A stretch of 64,000 nt of DNA, from NCBI RefSeq assembly GCF_017301615.1, contig NZ_CP059066.1, positions 2,215,001-2,279,000 on the forward strand. Direction: 5' to 3'. The notes under the pieces are model-generated. The model ran no database searches, was not told the DNA's origin, and saw only the letters and a program-made list of their open reading frames with translations. Positions 44,979-54,874 of this stretch are shown here, one piece after another. The number at the start of each line of letters is the position of its first letter. Positions within the stretch are counted from its first letter, which is position 1. Source of the DNA: Koleobacter methoxysyntrophicus. GTDB taxonomy: Bacteria > Bacillota > Thermosediminibacteria > Koleobacterales > Koleobacteraceae. The position numbers and the translations under genes are program-made.

Positions 44979-46175
44979 TTGGATGTTTTAAAGGGGAAGA
45001 ATGTTTTGGTTGGGGTTACAGGGGGAATAGCAGCATATAAGGTGGTTGATGTTATAAGTCAGCTAAAAAAAAGAGGGGCAGAGGTTTTCGTAATAATGAC
45101 TAAAGAAGCCCAGGAATTTATAAAACCTTTAACATTTCAGACCATATCCCAGAATCTTGTTATAACAGAGATGTTTTCTACACCCCGCACATGGGAAGTT
45201 GAGCATATTTCCCTGGCAGAAAAGGCAGATGTTTTTCTGATTGCCCCTGCTACTGCTAATATTATCGGAAAGATAGCTAACGGTATTGCAGATGATATGC
45301 TTACCACTACCATAATTGCTACTAAAAGCAAGGTGGTATTTGCCCCTTCCATGAATGTAAATATGTTTGAAAACCCTATAACTCAACGAAACTTAGATAT
45401 TTTGAGAAAAGCGGGATATTATATAATAGATCCTGAAGAAGGCTTACTGGCATGTGGTGATTTAGGGAAGGGACGATTACCATCAACAGATACTATAATT
45501 GATGAATTAGAGTATGTGTTAACTAAAAAGGATTTTAAAGGTAAGAAGATTTTAGTTACAGCAGGTCCTACACAGGAAGCTATTGATCCCGTAAGGTTTA
45601 TAACAAATCATTCATCAGGGAAAATGGGATATGCTATAGCGAAGGCTGGAAGTAATAGAGGGGGAGAGGTAGTTTTAATTACTGGGCCTACTTATCTTCA
45701 ACCCCCCAGAAGAGTAAAAGTTGTTAAAGTCAAGAGTGCTGTAGAAATGAAAGAAGCAGTGTTTAAAGAATTTCAAGAAGCAGAAATAATTATAAAGGCC
45801 GCAGCGGTTGCCGATTATAGACCGGCTTGTATAGCAGATCAAAAGATAAAAAAAGATGATTCAAATTTAAAAATAGAAATGGTTAGAAATCCTGATATAT
45901 TAGCAGAACTGGGAAGGCAAAAAGGTAACAGGATTTTGGTAGGTTTTGCCGCAGAAACCCAGGATATAATTAAAAATGCTAGGGATAAGCTGGTTAAAAA
46001 AGGTTTAGATATGATTATTGCCAATGATTTGACTGTAGAAGGTTCAGGATTTGGCACTGATACAAATATTGTACAGATTATAACTGCAAATGGAGAAATT
46101 AAAAAATATGAAAAAATGGGAAAAATTAAGCTGGCTCACATTATTTTAGATAAGATTTTTTGTTTGCTGTCATGA
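44979..46175 (+). CDS. coaBC: Phosphopantothenoylcysteine decarboxylase/synthase
   Basis: 398 aa bifunctional coenzyme A enzyme. The CoaC flavoprotein half shows GVTGGIAAYKVVDVISQLK, the HISLAEKAD His region, SMNVNMFENPITQRN and the cysteine in LACGDLGKGRLP. The CoaB half starts near residue 188 with KILVTAGPTQEAIDPVRFIT then NHSSGKMGYAIA and ends IIANDLTVEGSGFGTDTN. TTG start after GGGGTGG. 18 bases after rpoZ. Confidence 0.95.
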   Translation: MDVLKGKNVLVGVTGGIAAYKVVDVISQLKKRGAEVFVIMTKEAQEFIKPLTFQTISQNLVITEMFSTPRTWEVEHISLAEKADVFLIAPATANIIGKIANGIADDMLTTTIIATKSKVVFAPSMNVNMFENPITQRNLDILRKAGYYIIDPEEGLLACGDLGKGRLPSTDTIIDELEYVLTKKDFKGKKILVTAGPTQEAIDPVRFITNHSSGKMGYAIAKAGSNRGGEVVLITGPTYLQPPRRVKVVKVKSAVEMKEAVFKEFQEAEIIIKAAAVADYRPACIADQKIKKDDSNLKIEMVRNPDILAELGRQKGNRILVGFAAETQDIIKNARDKLVKKGLDMIIANDLTVEGSGFGTDTNIVQIITANGEIKKYEKMGKIKLAHIILDKIFCLLS

Positions 46176-46227
46176 TGGCGTATGGGGTACGCTTTTTTTT
46201 ATTTAAATTTGAAAGACGGGGGTTTTT

Positions 46228-48702
46228 ATGCTGACAAAGATATATGCAGAGGTTTGTGTAAATATACCTGCTCTAAAGACAAATAAGCCGTATCATTATT
46301 CAATACCCGAAAATATAAAGGATATACTTTCGCCCGGGCATAAAGTTTTAGTTCCTTTTGGGAATACCAATGCAGAAGGATATGTAGTAGGATTTACTGA
46401 GAAGGCAGAAGTCGAAGATGTTAAAGGAATTTTAAAAATCATAGATAGGCAGATTGTCATACCGGCACCATTGATAGAGTTAGCAAAGTGGATGTCCCGT
46501 AGATATCTTTGTCCTCTGGCAAAAATATTAGAATGTATAGCACCTTCAGGGATAAAGACGAGGACATCCCAAATAATAACCTTGAGACACGAAAAATTAA
46601 ATGATAAATTTATGCAAGACATTCAGTGCTATGCACCTCTTCAGTGGAGGATAATTAATTTATTGAAGAATAGCGAAAAAGGATTGCTGGAATATAAAAC
46701 TTTGAAAAGGGAATTAAAAAATAAGAATATTTATTCTTCACTCAGGAAACTAGAAGAAAAAGGGATAGTTCATATAGATAAGCAGGAGAAAACAGGGGTA
46801 AAACGTAAACTTGTGAAAAGTGCTACATTATTATACGACTCCAGTGTAATGGATTTCGGTACAATATGTGACGAATATGGGATTAAATCATCAATACAAA
46901 AGAAGATTTTAAAAGAAATCTTAAACCGTAAGGAAATATCTTTAGTTGAATTATCTACGATTTTAGGGATTTCGTATTCAGGAGTTTATAGCTCTGCAAA
47001 AGCATTAGAAAAGCGGAACATAATAAAACTTGAGAATAAAGAAATCCGCAGGGACCCTTATATGAAACCCTATGAAAATCCGGCTAATTTAACCCCTACC
47101 GATGAACAAAAAAATGTGTTAGAATTAATTGATGAATGCTTAGAAAGAGTTAATGGTCAGAAAATACTGGTTCATGGAGTAACCGGAAGCGGTAAAACGG
47201 AGATATACCTTAGAGCAGTAGAAAAAATCCTTAATATGGGTAAAGGGGCTATAGTATTAGTGCCGGAAATCTCTTTAGCTTCCCAAATAGTTGAAAGTTT
47301 TAAAAACAGATTCGGTGATCTGGTTGCTGTGCTCCATAGCAGATTATCCGCAGGTGAACGCTATGATGAGTGGCGGAGGATACTGGATTCTGAGGCACGA
47401 GTAGTAGTCGGTGCAAGATCTGCAGTATTTGCCCCGGTTAAAGATCTGGGTATCATTGTTGTAGATGAAGAACACGAAAATACATATAAACAAGAGGAAG
47501 ACCCTAAATATCATGCCAGGGAAGTTGCGGAAAAACGAATTGAGCTTGAGAAAGGATTATTAGTTTTAGGGAGTGCAACCCCTTCTATAGAAACCTATTA
47601 CAAAGGAAAGAGAGGGGAATACATAATAACAAATCTTAAAAAAAGAGTAAACAACAGACCGATGCCTGTGGTAGAACTGATTGACATGCGAAAAGAATTA
47701 AAATCTAATAATAAGTCTATTTTCAGCAGGAGATTGCATTCATGTATAAAACAAGCTTTAAAGAACAATGAACAGATAATACTTTTTTTAAATCGTCGGG
47801 GCTTTTCAACCTTTATTCTTTGCCGAGATTGCGGTTTTGTAATGAAATGCCCCCATTGTGATATTTCATTAACATATCATTTCGATACAAAAGACCTAAA
47901 GTGTCACTATTGTGGATTTGAAAAAAAAGTTCCCGATTTTTGCCCACAGTGCAAGGGAAGTGCAATACGATATTTTGGGATTGGAACCCAAAGAATAGAA
48001 CAGGAAATCAAGAAATTTTTCCCTGATTGCAGAATACTGAGAATGGATATGGATAATACACGGAAAAAGGGGGCCCATGAAAGAATCTTAGAAACATTCA
48101 AAAAAAGAAAAGCCGATATATTAATAGGAACACAGATGATTACAAAAGGCCTTGATTTCCCGGGGGTTAGCCTTGTGGGAGTAATAACGGCCGATACCTC
48201 TTTAAATCTTCCGGATTTTCGAGCAGGAGAGAGGACCTTTCAATTAGTGATGCAGGTAGCAGGTCGTGCCGGAAGGGGTGACGTTCCCGGTAGGGTAATA
48301 GTTCAAACATATAATCCCCGGCATTATTCTCTACAGCATGCGGTAAACTGCGATTACAAAAATTTTTATGCGAAGGAAATTATTCTTAGAGAGAGATTCA
48401 ATTATCCGCCTTTTTCTGAAATGGCAAATATTACTATTAAAAGTCAGGAAGAAGAAAAGGTTAAAGTCTGTGCTATTCAGCTGGGGGCCGTAATTAAAGA
48501 GAAATTTGCAAAATTATGGTGTATAATGGGGCCATCTCCCGCACCGATATATAAACTCAGGGATAAATACCGCTGGCAAATTACAATAAAAGGCAAAAGC
48601 CTTGATGGTTTAGAACCGCTTCTTGAATTTAAAAGAGGTATTATAGAAAAGTATTCCAATGTTTCAATAGATATTGATATTAATCCAATATTTTCATTGT
48701 AA
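46228..48702 (+). CDS. priA: Primosomal helicase PriA
   Basis: 824 aa replication restart helicase. N-terminal 3'-DNA-binding domain (YHYSIPENIKDILSPGHKVL then VPFGNTNAEGYVVG), Walker A LVHGVTGSGKTEIYLRAVEK, DEEH box in IIVVDEEHENTYKQ, and the zinc-binding insertion with CRDCGFVMKCPHCDISLTYH, CHYCGFEKK and CPQCKG. AGRAGRGDVPGRVIVQTYNP is motif VI. Full length. Confidence 0.96.
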   Translation: MLTKIYAEVCVNIPALKTNKPYHYSIPENIKDILSPGHKVLVPFGNTNAEGYVVGFTEKAEVEDVKGILKIIDRQIVIPAPLIELAKWMSRRYLCPLAKILECIAPSGIKTRTSQIITLRHEKLNDKFMQDIQCYAPLQWRIINLLKNSEKGLLEYKTLKRELKNKNIYSSLRKLEEKGIVHIDKQEKTGVKRKLVKSATLLYDSSVMDFGTICDEYGIKSSIQKKILKEILNRKEISLVELSTILGISYSGVYSSAKALEKRNIIKLENKEIRRDPYMKPYENPANLTPTDEQKNVLELIDECLERVNGQKILVHGVTGSGKTEIYLRAVEKILNMGKGAIVLVPEISLASQIVESFKNRFGDLVAVLHSRLSAGERYDEWRRILDSEARVVVGARSAVFAPVKDLGIIVVDEEHENTYKQEEDPKYHAREVAEKRIELEKGLLVLGSATPSIETYYKGKRGEYIITNLKKRVNNRPMPVVELIDMRKELKSNNKSIFSRRLHSCIKQALKNNEQIILFLNRRGFSTFILCRDCGFVMKCPHCDISLTYHFDTKDLKCHYCGFEKKVPDFCPQCKGSAIRYFGIGTQRIEQEIKKFFPDCRILRMDMDNTRKKGAHERILETFKKRKADILIGTQMITKGLDFPGVSLVGVITADTSLNLPDFRAGERTFQLVMQVAGRAGRGDVPGRVIVQTYNPRHYSLQHAVNCDYKNFYAKEIILRERFNYPPFSEMANITIKSQEEEKVKVCAIQLGAVIKEKFAKLWCIMGPSPAPIYKLRDKYRWQITIKGKSLDGLEPLLEFKRGIIEKYSNVSIDIDINPIFSL

Positions 48703-48734
48703 TTATAATCTAACAATTTAGAGGAGGATAAGCT

Positions 48735-49205
48735 ATGGCACTAAGGATTATAAGAAAATATGACGATGAAATTTTAAGAAAGAGGTCAAAGGAGGTCCAG
48801 AAGATTGATGACAGGATTCTAAAATTGATAGATGATATGGCAGAAACTATGTACTCGGCAGAAGGTGTGGGATTAGCAGCACCTCAAATTGGTATTTTGA
48901 AAAGAGTGATTGTCGTAGATACAGGAGAAGGGATGGTTAAGTTGATAAATCCTGAAGTAAAGAGCACTGAGGGCAACTGCGTAATGCAAGAAGGCTGTCT
49001 CAGCATTCCTGGAATCATAGGGGAAGTCAGAAGACCCGAAAAAGTAATTGTAGAAGGTTTGAATCCGCACGGTGAAGTTATAAAAATTCATGGAGAAGGC
49101 CTTTTAGCCAGAGCTCTACTCCATGAGATTGATCATCTTGATGGTATATTATTTATCGATAAGGCTATAAAATTAATTGAACCAGAACAACAAAGGGGTG
49201 AATAA
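48735..49205 (+). CDS. def: Peptide deformylase
   Basis: 156 aa metal enzyme removing the N-formyl group. All three motifs: GVGLAAPQIG, EGCLSIPG and the metal-binding HEIDHLDG. AGGAGGATAAG site. Followed by fmt 3 bases later, pairing formylation and deformylation. Confidence 0.97.
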   Translation: MALRIIRKYDDEILRKRSKEVQKIDDRILKLIDDMAETMYSAEGVGLAAPQIGILKRVIVVDTGEGMVKLINPEVKSTEGNCVMQEGCLSIPGIIGEVRRPEKVIVEGLNPHGEVIKIHGEGLLARALLHEIDHLDGILFIDKAIKLIEPEQQRGE

Positions 49206-49208
49206 GAG

Positions 49209-50144
49209 TTGAGGGCTGTCTTTATGGGTACCCCGGAGTTTGCGGTTCCATCCTTAAAATTCTTAATAGATAGTTCCCATGAAGTTGCTGGGGTTGTAAC
49301 CCAACCTGATAGACCTAAGGGCAGGAACAGAAAAATGGCGGCGTCTCCGGTAAAAATTATAGCCCAGGAAGCGGGGATACCAATTTACCATCCGGAAAAG
49401 ATTAATAATATTAAAATGGTTAATGAGTTAAGAAAACTAAATCCGGATGTTATAATTGTGGTAGCTTATGGTCAAATTCTTTCTAAGGAAATTTTATCTA
49501 TACCTAAGAACGGCTGTATAAATGTACATGCATCTCTTTTACCTAAATATAGAGGGGCAGCTCCTATACAATGGGCAATTATAAAAGGGGAGACGGAAAC
49601 AGGGATAACTACTATGCTTATGGATGAAGGGATGGATACGGGGGACATACTGGTTCAAACGAAGGTGGAGATTTCAGCTAACGATACTGCCGGAACCTTA
49701 CATGATAAACTTGCGGAGGTAGGAGCTCAAACCTTAAAACATACATTAGAACTTATGGGTTTAAAAAAACTTAAGCGAATTCCCCAAGACCACTCACTGG
49801 CCTCATATGCCCCAATGTTGAGAAAGGAGGACGGCCTGATTAATTGGGATGAAAATGTGGTGGATATAAATAATCTGATAAGGGGGACAAATCCGTGGCC
49901 CGGGGCTTATACCTTCATTAGAGGAATGCAATTAAAAATTCATGAAAGTGAAATTTTTAATCAAACAGCAGTTGATAAAATTCCCGGCCAGGTGGTAGGT
50001 TTTGAAAAAGGGAAGGGTATCCTTGTAGCATGTAAAAAAGGAATCCTTCTTATAAAAAGGGTCCAGCCCCCCGGGAAACAGGAAATGAGTGCATGGGCCT
50101 ATGTTCTAGGCCATCCCATAGAAATAGGCAGCGTCCTGGGTTAA
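49209..50144 (+). CDS. fmt: Methionyl-tRNA formyltransferase
   Basis: 311 aa. MGTPEFAVPSLKFLI opening, GVVTQPDRPKGRNRK loop, catalytic NVHASLLPKYRGAAPIQWAI, and the C-terminal OB-like domain (GQVVGFEKGKGILVACKKGI). TTG start after AGGGGTGAA at the end of def. Confidence 0.96.
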   Translation: MRAVFMGTPEFAVPSLKFLIDSSHEVAGVVTQPDRPKGRNRKMAASPVKIIAQEAGIPIYHPEKINNIKMVNELRKLNPDVIIVVAYGQILSKEILSIPKNGCINVHASLLPKYRGAAPIQWAIIKGETETGITTMLMDEGMDTGDILVQTKVEISANDTAGTLHDKLAEVGAQTLKHTLELMGLKKLKRIPQDHSLASYAPMLRKEDGLINWDENVVDINNLIRGTNPWPGAYTFIRGMQLKIHESEIFNQTAVDKIPGQVVGFEKGKGILVACKKGILLIKRVQPPGKQEMSAWAYVLGHPIEIGSVLG

Positions 50145-50169
50145 GGGAAAATTCGGGAGTGAAATTCTA

Positions 50170-50928
50170 ATGAAAGTGAAGAAAAGAATTTTTTTAGGAT
50201 TATTATTAACTGCATTTCTTCTTTTGTTAGGAATTATAATTGCTGTGTTTTACTTATACCTCAACCGGTTAGAATATGTGTATAGGAATATACTAATTTT
50301 GCTAATAGCCCTTTCCACTATAATTATAATTATTACGGCATTAGGGCTGGGAGGAATTGTATTGACTATCTTTAGTGCTAGAACATATCCACCACTCCAA
50401 AGCCTGATTATCATTGCCGTTAAAATCCTCTACCCTGTAGCTTTGAGATTAGGTGGCATTTTAGGGATCCCAAAGGATAAAATAAAAAGCTCGTTTATTG
50501 AAGTGAACAATCATTTAGTTCTTACAAGAGGTGTTTTAGTCCCACCAGAAAAAATTCTTATTTTAGTTCCCCATTGTTTGCAGAAAGATTTTTGTCCGTA
50601 CAAAATTACGACAAATATAAAAAATTGCCACAGGTGTGGAAAATGTGATATTGACAAACTAATCAGTTTTGCGGAAAAATATAATGTGAATATTGCTGTA
50701 GTTTCAGGGGGGAGTTTGGCCAGACGCTATGTTAGTGAATACAGGCCCAGGGCAATAGTTGCTATTGCATGTGAAAGGGATTTAACCAGCGGGATTCAAG
50801 ATACCAATCCCATTCCGGTTATTGGAATATTAAATGAAAGGCCTGAGGGCCCCTGCTTTAATTGTACAGTTAATTTAGAAAGGGTCGAAAAGGCAATAAG
50901 GTTTTTTATTAATGGAAAGGTGGTATAA
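50170..50928 (+). CDS. DUF116 domain membrane protein
   Basis: 252 aa. Two N-terminal membrane spans, then a cytosolic cysteine-rich part: LVPHCLQKDFCPYKI, NCHRCGKCDIDKLI and a later GPCFNCTVN, with VVSGGSLARRYVSEYRPRAI then VAIACERDLTSGI between. This is the DUF116 family common in anaerobes; the cysteine pattern suggests a metal site. Function unknown. Conserved neighbour of fmt and rsmB in Clostridia. Confidence 0.88.
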   Translation: MKVKKRIFLGLLLTAFLLLLGIIIAVFYLYLNRLEYVYRNILILLIALSTIIIIITALGLGGIVLTIFSARTYPPLQSLIIIAVKILYPVALRLGGILGIPKDKIKSSFIEVNNHLVLTRGVLVPPEKILILVPHCLQKDFCPYKITTNIKNCHRCGKCDIDKLISFAEKYNVNIAVVSGGSLARRYVSEYRPRAIVAIACERDLTSGIQDTNPIPVIGILNERPEGPCFNCTVNLERVEKAIRFFINGKVV

Positions 50929-50930
50929 TA

Positions 50931-51581
50931 TTGATTGCCCTATTTTCTTTATTTTTATTATTTTTGTGGCCTGTTTTGATATTCATATTAATAAACCTTA
51001 TATTGTTCCCTTTTCATTTCACTTTAAGGTCTATTTTTAGTCTTATAACAATACCTTTTGAAATTTTCAATATTGCAGTAAACAAAAAACTAAGACAAAA
51101 TCATGCTCTGGAACATGCTACTATTAATGTGATACAGGAATATTATGGAAATGAATTGCTGCTATCAGGTTTTGCTAAAGAAAATGGCTTTTATATTAGA
51201 GGCCCCATTAGACCTGAATTGCTTGAAGAAGCAGCTAAAGTTGGTTTGGCCCGTTTGAATGCGGGAGATACGTATCTGGCAATACATGAGAAATGTGGGA
51301 CGAGTATTGCTATGTCAAATTTTGTTGCATCTGTAGTATTTCTGTTATTTTTATTTAAGCTGGGTTACTTTAATTTGTTTAACATATTGGTAGCTATGGT
51401 TTTAGCGAATATGTTTGGCCCTCTGTTGGGTAAAATGACCCAGCAATTTTTGACTACCACCCATGATGTTTCGGATATAGAAATAATTGGAATTGATTAT
51501 AATTATCCGCAGTTTGGTGTAATATTTCCTGGAAATATGGAATATTTTGTTAGAACCCGGAGCCTTTCACGAATACCATAA
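50931..51581 (+). CDS. Membrane protein with NHALEHATIN motif (DUF6391-like)
   Basis: 216 aa, hydrophobic N-terminus and two central membrane spans. Conserved-looking RQNHALEHATINVIQEYYGN with two histidines and a glutamate (H-x3-EH, metal-binding-like), GFYIRGPIRPELLEEAA, and TQQFLTTTHDVSDIEIIGID. It resembles a family located beside DUF116 genes in Clostridia; DUF6391 is my best guess. TTG start 2 bases after the previous stop with AAAGGTGG. Confidence 0.6.
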   Translation: MIALFSLFLLFLWPVLIFILINLILFPFHFTLRSIFSLITIPFEIFNIAVNKKLRQNHALEHATINVIQEYYGNELLLSGFAKENGFYIRGPIRPELLEEAAKVGLARLNAGDTYLAIHEKCGTSIAMSNFVASVVFLLFLFKLGYFNLFNILVAMVLANMFGPLLGKMTQQFLTTTHDVSDIEIIGIDYNYPQFGVIFPGNMEYFVRTRSLSRIP

Positions 51582-51605
51582 GTAATAACGGGGGAATCTC
51601 AGAAA

Positions 51606-52952
51606 ATGAAATCCCAAAGTAATGCAAGAGAAATTGCATTGAAAATTCTATATCAGATAAATGAAAAAGGTGCCTTTTCAAATATTGCTTTACACAAAGG
51701 TTTAAGGAATTTTAATGGTAAGGATGTTGACAGAACCTTTATAACAGAATTGGTTTATGGAACTGTAAAGTGGAAAATTACCCTTGATTGGGTTATAAAT
51801 AAATATTCATCTCGAAAAGTAAACAATATAGACCCGTGGATAAGGAATATATTAAGGATGTCTCTTTATCAGGTAATGTTTCTCGATAAGGTTCCTCCTT
51901 TTGCCGCATGCAATGAGGCTGTAGAATTAGCTAAGATTTACGGATCGAGAGGGACATCGGGTTTTGTGAACGGTGTTTTAAGGACTATATTGAGGAATCT
52001 TAAAAATATAGTGTATCCAGATATAAAAAACCCTGAGGATTATCTTTCCATAAAGTACTCCCATCCTACATGGATGGTTAAGAGGTGGATAAAAAATTTC
52101 AATTTGACCTTTAGTGAGCAGCTGTGCAAAGCAAATAATAATATTCCTCCTTTAACCGTTAGAATTAACACATTAAAAACTACCAGAGACCATGCTATCG
52201 AATTATTTGAAAAAGAAGGGCTAAAAGTTAATAAAGGGCGTTTTTTAGATGAGGCTTTAAATATCCAAAATATTCCATCGATTGCGGGTTTGACTTCTTA
52301 TAAAGAAGGTTTATTTCAACCCCAAGATGAGGCTTCTATGCTCGTATCCCATATCCTTGCCCCACAGGCGGGACAGTTAATTTTGGATGTTTGCGGGGCA
52401 CCTGGAGGAAAATCAACCCACATAGCTCAGTTAATGAGAAATAAAGGAAAGATAATTGTAAGAGACATCTTTAAACATAAATTAAAGCTTGTTGATATGC
52501 TGACCAGAAGACTGGGAATTAATATAATACAAATCCAGGAATATGATGCCAGGGTCCTTGATGAGGACCTAATTAACAAGGCTGATAGAGTTCTGGTAGA
52601 TGCCCCATGTTCGGGAACCGGAATTATAAGAAGAAAACCCGATATTAAATGGACCAGACAGGAAAAAGACCTTGAGGCGTTAGTTCGATTGCAAAAGGAA
52701 ATACTCAAGGTTTCTTCACATTATGTAAGAAAAGGCGGATACCTCGTTTACAGTACATGCAGTCTTGAACCCGAAGAAAACGAAGAAGTAGTTAAGAATT
52801 TCCTTGAAAGTAATGATAGTTTTATTATTGATGATATATCTCCTTTCATTCCGATAGATTTGAAAGATGAGATTAAAGACGGTTTTTTAAGAACCTTTCC
52901 ACATATTCATGAAACTGATGGTTTTTTTATAGCACGGTTAAAGAGATTGTGA
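51606..52952 (+). CDS. rsmB: 16S rRNA (cytosine-967-C5) methyltransferase
   Basis: 448 aa. N-terminal NusB-like domain (AREIALKILYQINEKGAFSN, then FITELVYGTVKWKITLDWVI), C-terminal SAM domain with LDVCGAPGGKSTHIAQLM, VLVDAPCSGTGIIRRKPDIK carrying the PC catalytic cysteine, and STCSLEPEENEEVV with the second cysteine. Confidence 0.96.
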   Translation: MKSQSNAREIALKILYQINEKGAFSNIALHKGLRNFNGKDVDRTFITELVYGTVKWKITLDWVINKYSSRKVNNIDPWIRNILRMSLYQVMFLDKVPPFAACNEAVELAKIYGSRGTSGFVNGVLRTILRNLKNIVYPDIKNPEDYLSIKYSHPTWMVKRWIKNFNLTFSEQLCKANNNIPPLTVRINTLKTTRDHAIELFEKEGLKVNKGRFLDEALNIQNIPSIAGLTSYKEGLFQPQDEASMLVSHILAPQAGQLILDVCGAPGGKSTHIAQLMRNKGKIIVRDIFKHKLKLVDMLTRRLGINIIQIQEYDARVLDEDLINKADRVLVDAPCSGTGIIRRKPDIKWTRQEKDLEALVRLQKEILKVSSHYVRKGGYLVYSTCSLEPEENEEVVKNFLESNDSFIIDDISPFIPIDLKDEIKDGFLRTFPHIHETDGFFIARLKRL

Positions 52953-52998
52953 TTACAGTTGTTTTATTTTAAAGGATTAGAAAACAGGGTGGAAAAAC

Positions 52999-54069
52999 AT
53001 GGCAGAGAAAATCAACTTAAAGGGTTTAAGTCTAAAAAATATAGAAGAAATATTTGAAAATTGGAATATCGAAAGATTTAGGGCAAAACAGGTGATGAAC
53101 TGGATTTATAAGAAAGGTATAGAGGATTTTAACCAGATGACTGATTTATCTAAAGAGTTAAGAAATTTTTTAAAAGCTAATGCCTGTACAGCCAAAATAG
53201 AAATTTTAGATAAAAGGATTTCAAAAAATCGTGATACGGTTAAATTCCTTTTTCGATTAGAAGATAATAACGTTATTGAGGCCGTTTTGATGAAACACCT
53301 TTATGGAAACAGTGTATGTGTTTCCACTCAGGTCGGGTGTAAAATGGGATGCAAGTTTTGTGCTTCTACAATTGGCGGATTTATTAGAAATTTGCATTCA
53401 TGGGAGATTCTCGATCAGGTTTTTCAAATAAGGAATAGCTTAAAAGATGTTCATATTGCTAATATAGTAATTATGGGTAGTGGTGAACCTCTAGATAATT
53501 ATAATGAGGTTTTGAAATTTATTCGGCTAGCAAATTCTCCGGATATTTTTAACATTAGTTTTAGGCGCATCAGCCTATCTACATGCGGTTTGGTGCCCGA
53601 AATAAGAAAATTAGCCCTTGAACAGCTTCCTATTACCCTATCTGTTTCTTTACACGCTCCTAATGATGAGCTGCGAAACAGGTTGATGCTTATAAATAAA
53701 AGGTATCCTATAGATTCCCTTATAAAGGCCTGTAAATATTATTTCGAAATGACCGGCAGAAGGATAACCTTCGAATATGCATTGATAAAAGGGATAAATG
53801 ATTCTTTTGAAAATGGAAGGGAATTGTGCGATCTCTTGAAGGGCCTTCAATGTCATGTGAACCTTATTCCGATAAATATGGTTGAAGAAAGAGGCTTTGT
53901 TAAGCCATCTGCCAAACGAATATATGAATTTAAGAGGATTATTGAATCTAATGGGATTCAAACGACCATAAGGAAAGAAAAAGGAAGCGATATTGGGGGG
54001 GCCTGCGGTCAGCTCAGAAATAAATTTTTAGATAAAAAAGAGGGATATAAGGATCTATGGCGAACATAA
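52999..54069 (+). CDS. rlmN: Dual-specificity rRNA/tRNA adenine-C2 methyltransferase RlmN
   Basis: 356 aa radical SAM enzyme methylating A2503 of 23S rRNA. Iron-sulfur motif CKMGCKFCAST (about residues 114-124), GSGEPLDNYNEVLKFIRL, SLHAPNDELRNRLM, and the C-terminal catalytic cysteine in GGACGQL. The other methylated cysteine lies in the VCVSTQVGC region. Usual length. Confidence 0.97.
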   Translation: MAEKINLKGLSLKNIEEIFENWNIERFRAKQVMNWIYKKGIEDFNQMTDLSKELRNFLKANACTAKIEILDKRISKNRDTVKFLFRLEDNNVIEAVLMKHLYGNSVCVSTQVGCKMGCKFCASTIGGFIRNLHSWEILDQVFQIRNSLKDVHIANIVIMGSGEPLDNYNEVLKFIRLANSPDIFNISFRRISLSTCGLVPEIRKLALEQLPITLSVSLHAPNDELRNRLMLINKRYPIDSLIKACKYYFEMTGRRITFEYALIKGINDSFENGRELCDLLKGLQCHVNLIPINMVEERGFVKPSAKRIYEFKRIIESNGIQTTIRKEKGSDIGGACGQLRNKFLDKKEGYKDLWRT

Positions 54070-54112
54070 AAATGTTAAGGTTGGGAAGTTTGCTTAGAAG
54101 AGGTGAAATTCT

Positions 54113-54847
54113 TTGAAAATTGGGGTATGCTCGGAGAAAGGGAAGGTTAGGAATCTAAATGAGGATTACTATACTGTTTATCAAATATCAGATGATACCC
54201 ATCTATTTATCGTAGCTGATGGAATGGGGGGACATAGAGCGGGAAATGTGGCAAGTAAGATGGCCGTAAATGGGGTATTGAGTTATATTAAAGAAAATTT
54301 CGAAGAGAAGAAACATGATATTCCGGACCTTATAATACAGGGTATTATGTATTCCAATAGAAAGGTTTTTGAAAAATCGCTGAAAGAAGAAGAATATGCC
54401 GGCATGGGAACGACCCTGACCTTAGGATTAGTTTGCGGTGGTATATTGTACGGAGGGCATATTGGAGATAGCAGGATTTATCTAATAAGGGGAGATGAAA
54501 TCATCCAACTGAGTAGGGATCATTCCCTTGTGGCTGAATTATTTCGCGATGGCAAACTTACACAAGAAGAAGCCGAAACCCATCCCCAAAAAAATATTAT
54601 TACTAGGGCTTTAGGTATAGAAGAGGAAGTAAAGGTTGATTACTTCCAGGAAAAACTTAAGGATGGAGATATTATCGTATTGTGTACCGACGGTTTAACC
54701 AATCTTGTTAAGGAGTGGGAGATAAAGGAGATTTGCACAACAGAGTGGGAAAATTTTGCGAATATACCCGCAAAGTTGGCTGAAATGGCCAATCAGAGGG
54801 GTGGTTATGATAATATAACTGTTATCTTAGTTAAATACGAAAGCTGA
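54113..54847 (+). CDS. prpC: PP2C-type Ser/Thr phosphatase (PrpC/Stp1)
   Basis: 244 aa. Metal-binding motifs NLNEDYYTVYQ, VADGMGGHRAGNVAS, GMGTTLTLGLV, GHIGDSRIYLIRG, LCTDGLTN and GGYDNITVILVKYE. It reverses phosphorylation by the kinase encoded next. TTG start after AGAGGTGAAATT. Confidence 0.96.
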   Translation: MKIGVCSEKGKVRNLNEDYYTVYQISDDTHLFIVADGMGGHRAGNVASKMAVNGVLSYIKENFEEKKHDIPDLIIQGIMYSNRKVFEKSLKEEEYAGMGTTLTLGLVCGGILYGGHIGDSRIYLIRGDEIIQLSRDHSLVAELFRDGKLTQEEAETHPQKNIITRALGIEEEVKVDYFQEKLKDGDIIVLCTDGLTNLVKEWEIKEICTTEWENFANIPAKLAEMANQRGGYDNITVILVKYES

Positions 54848-54874
54848 TATAAGGGAAGTTAGGGGTGAGGTTAA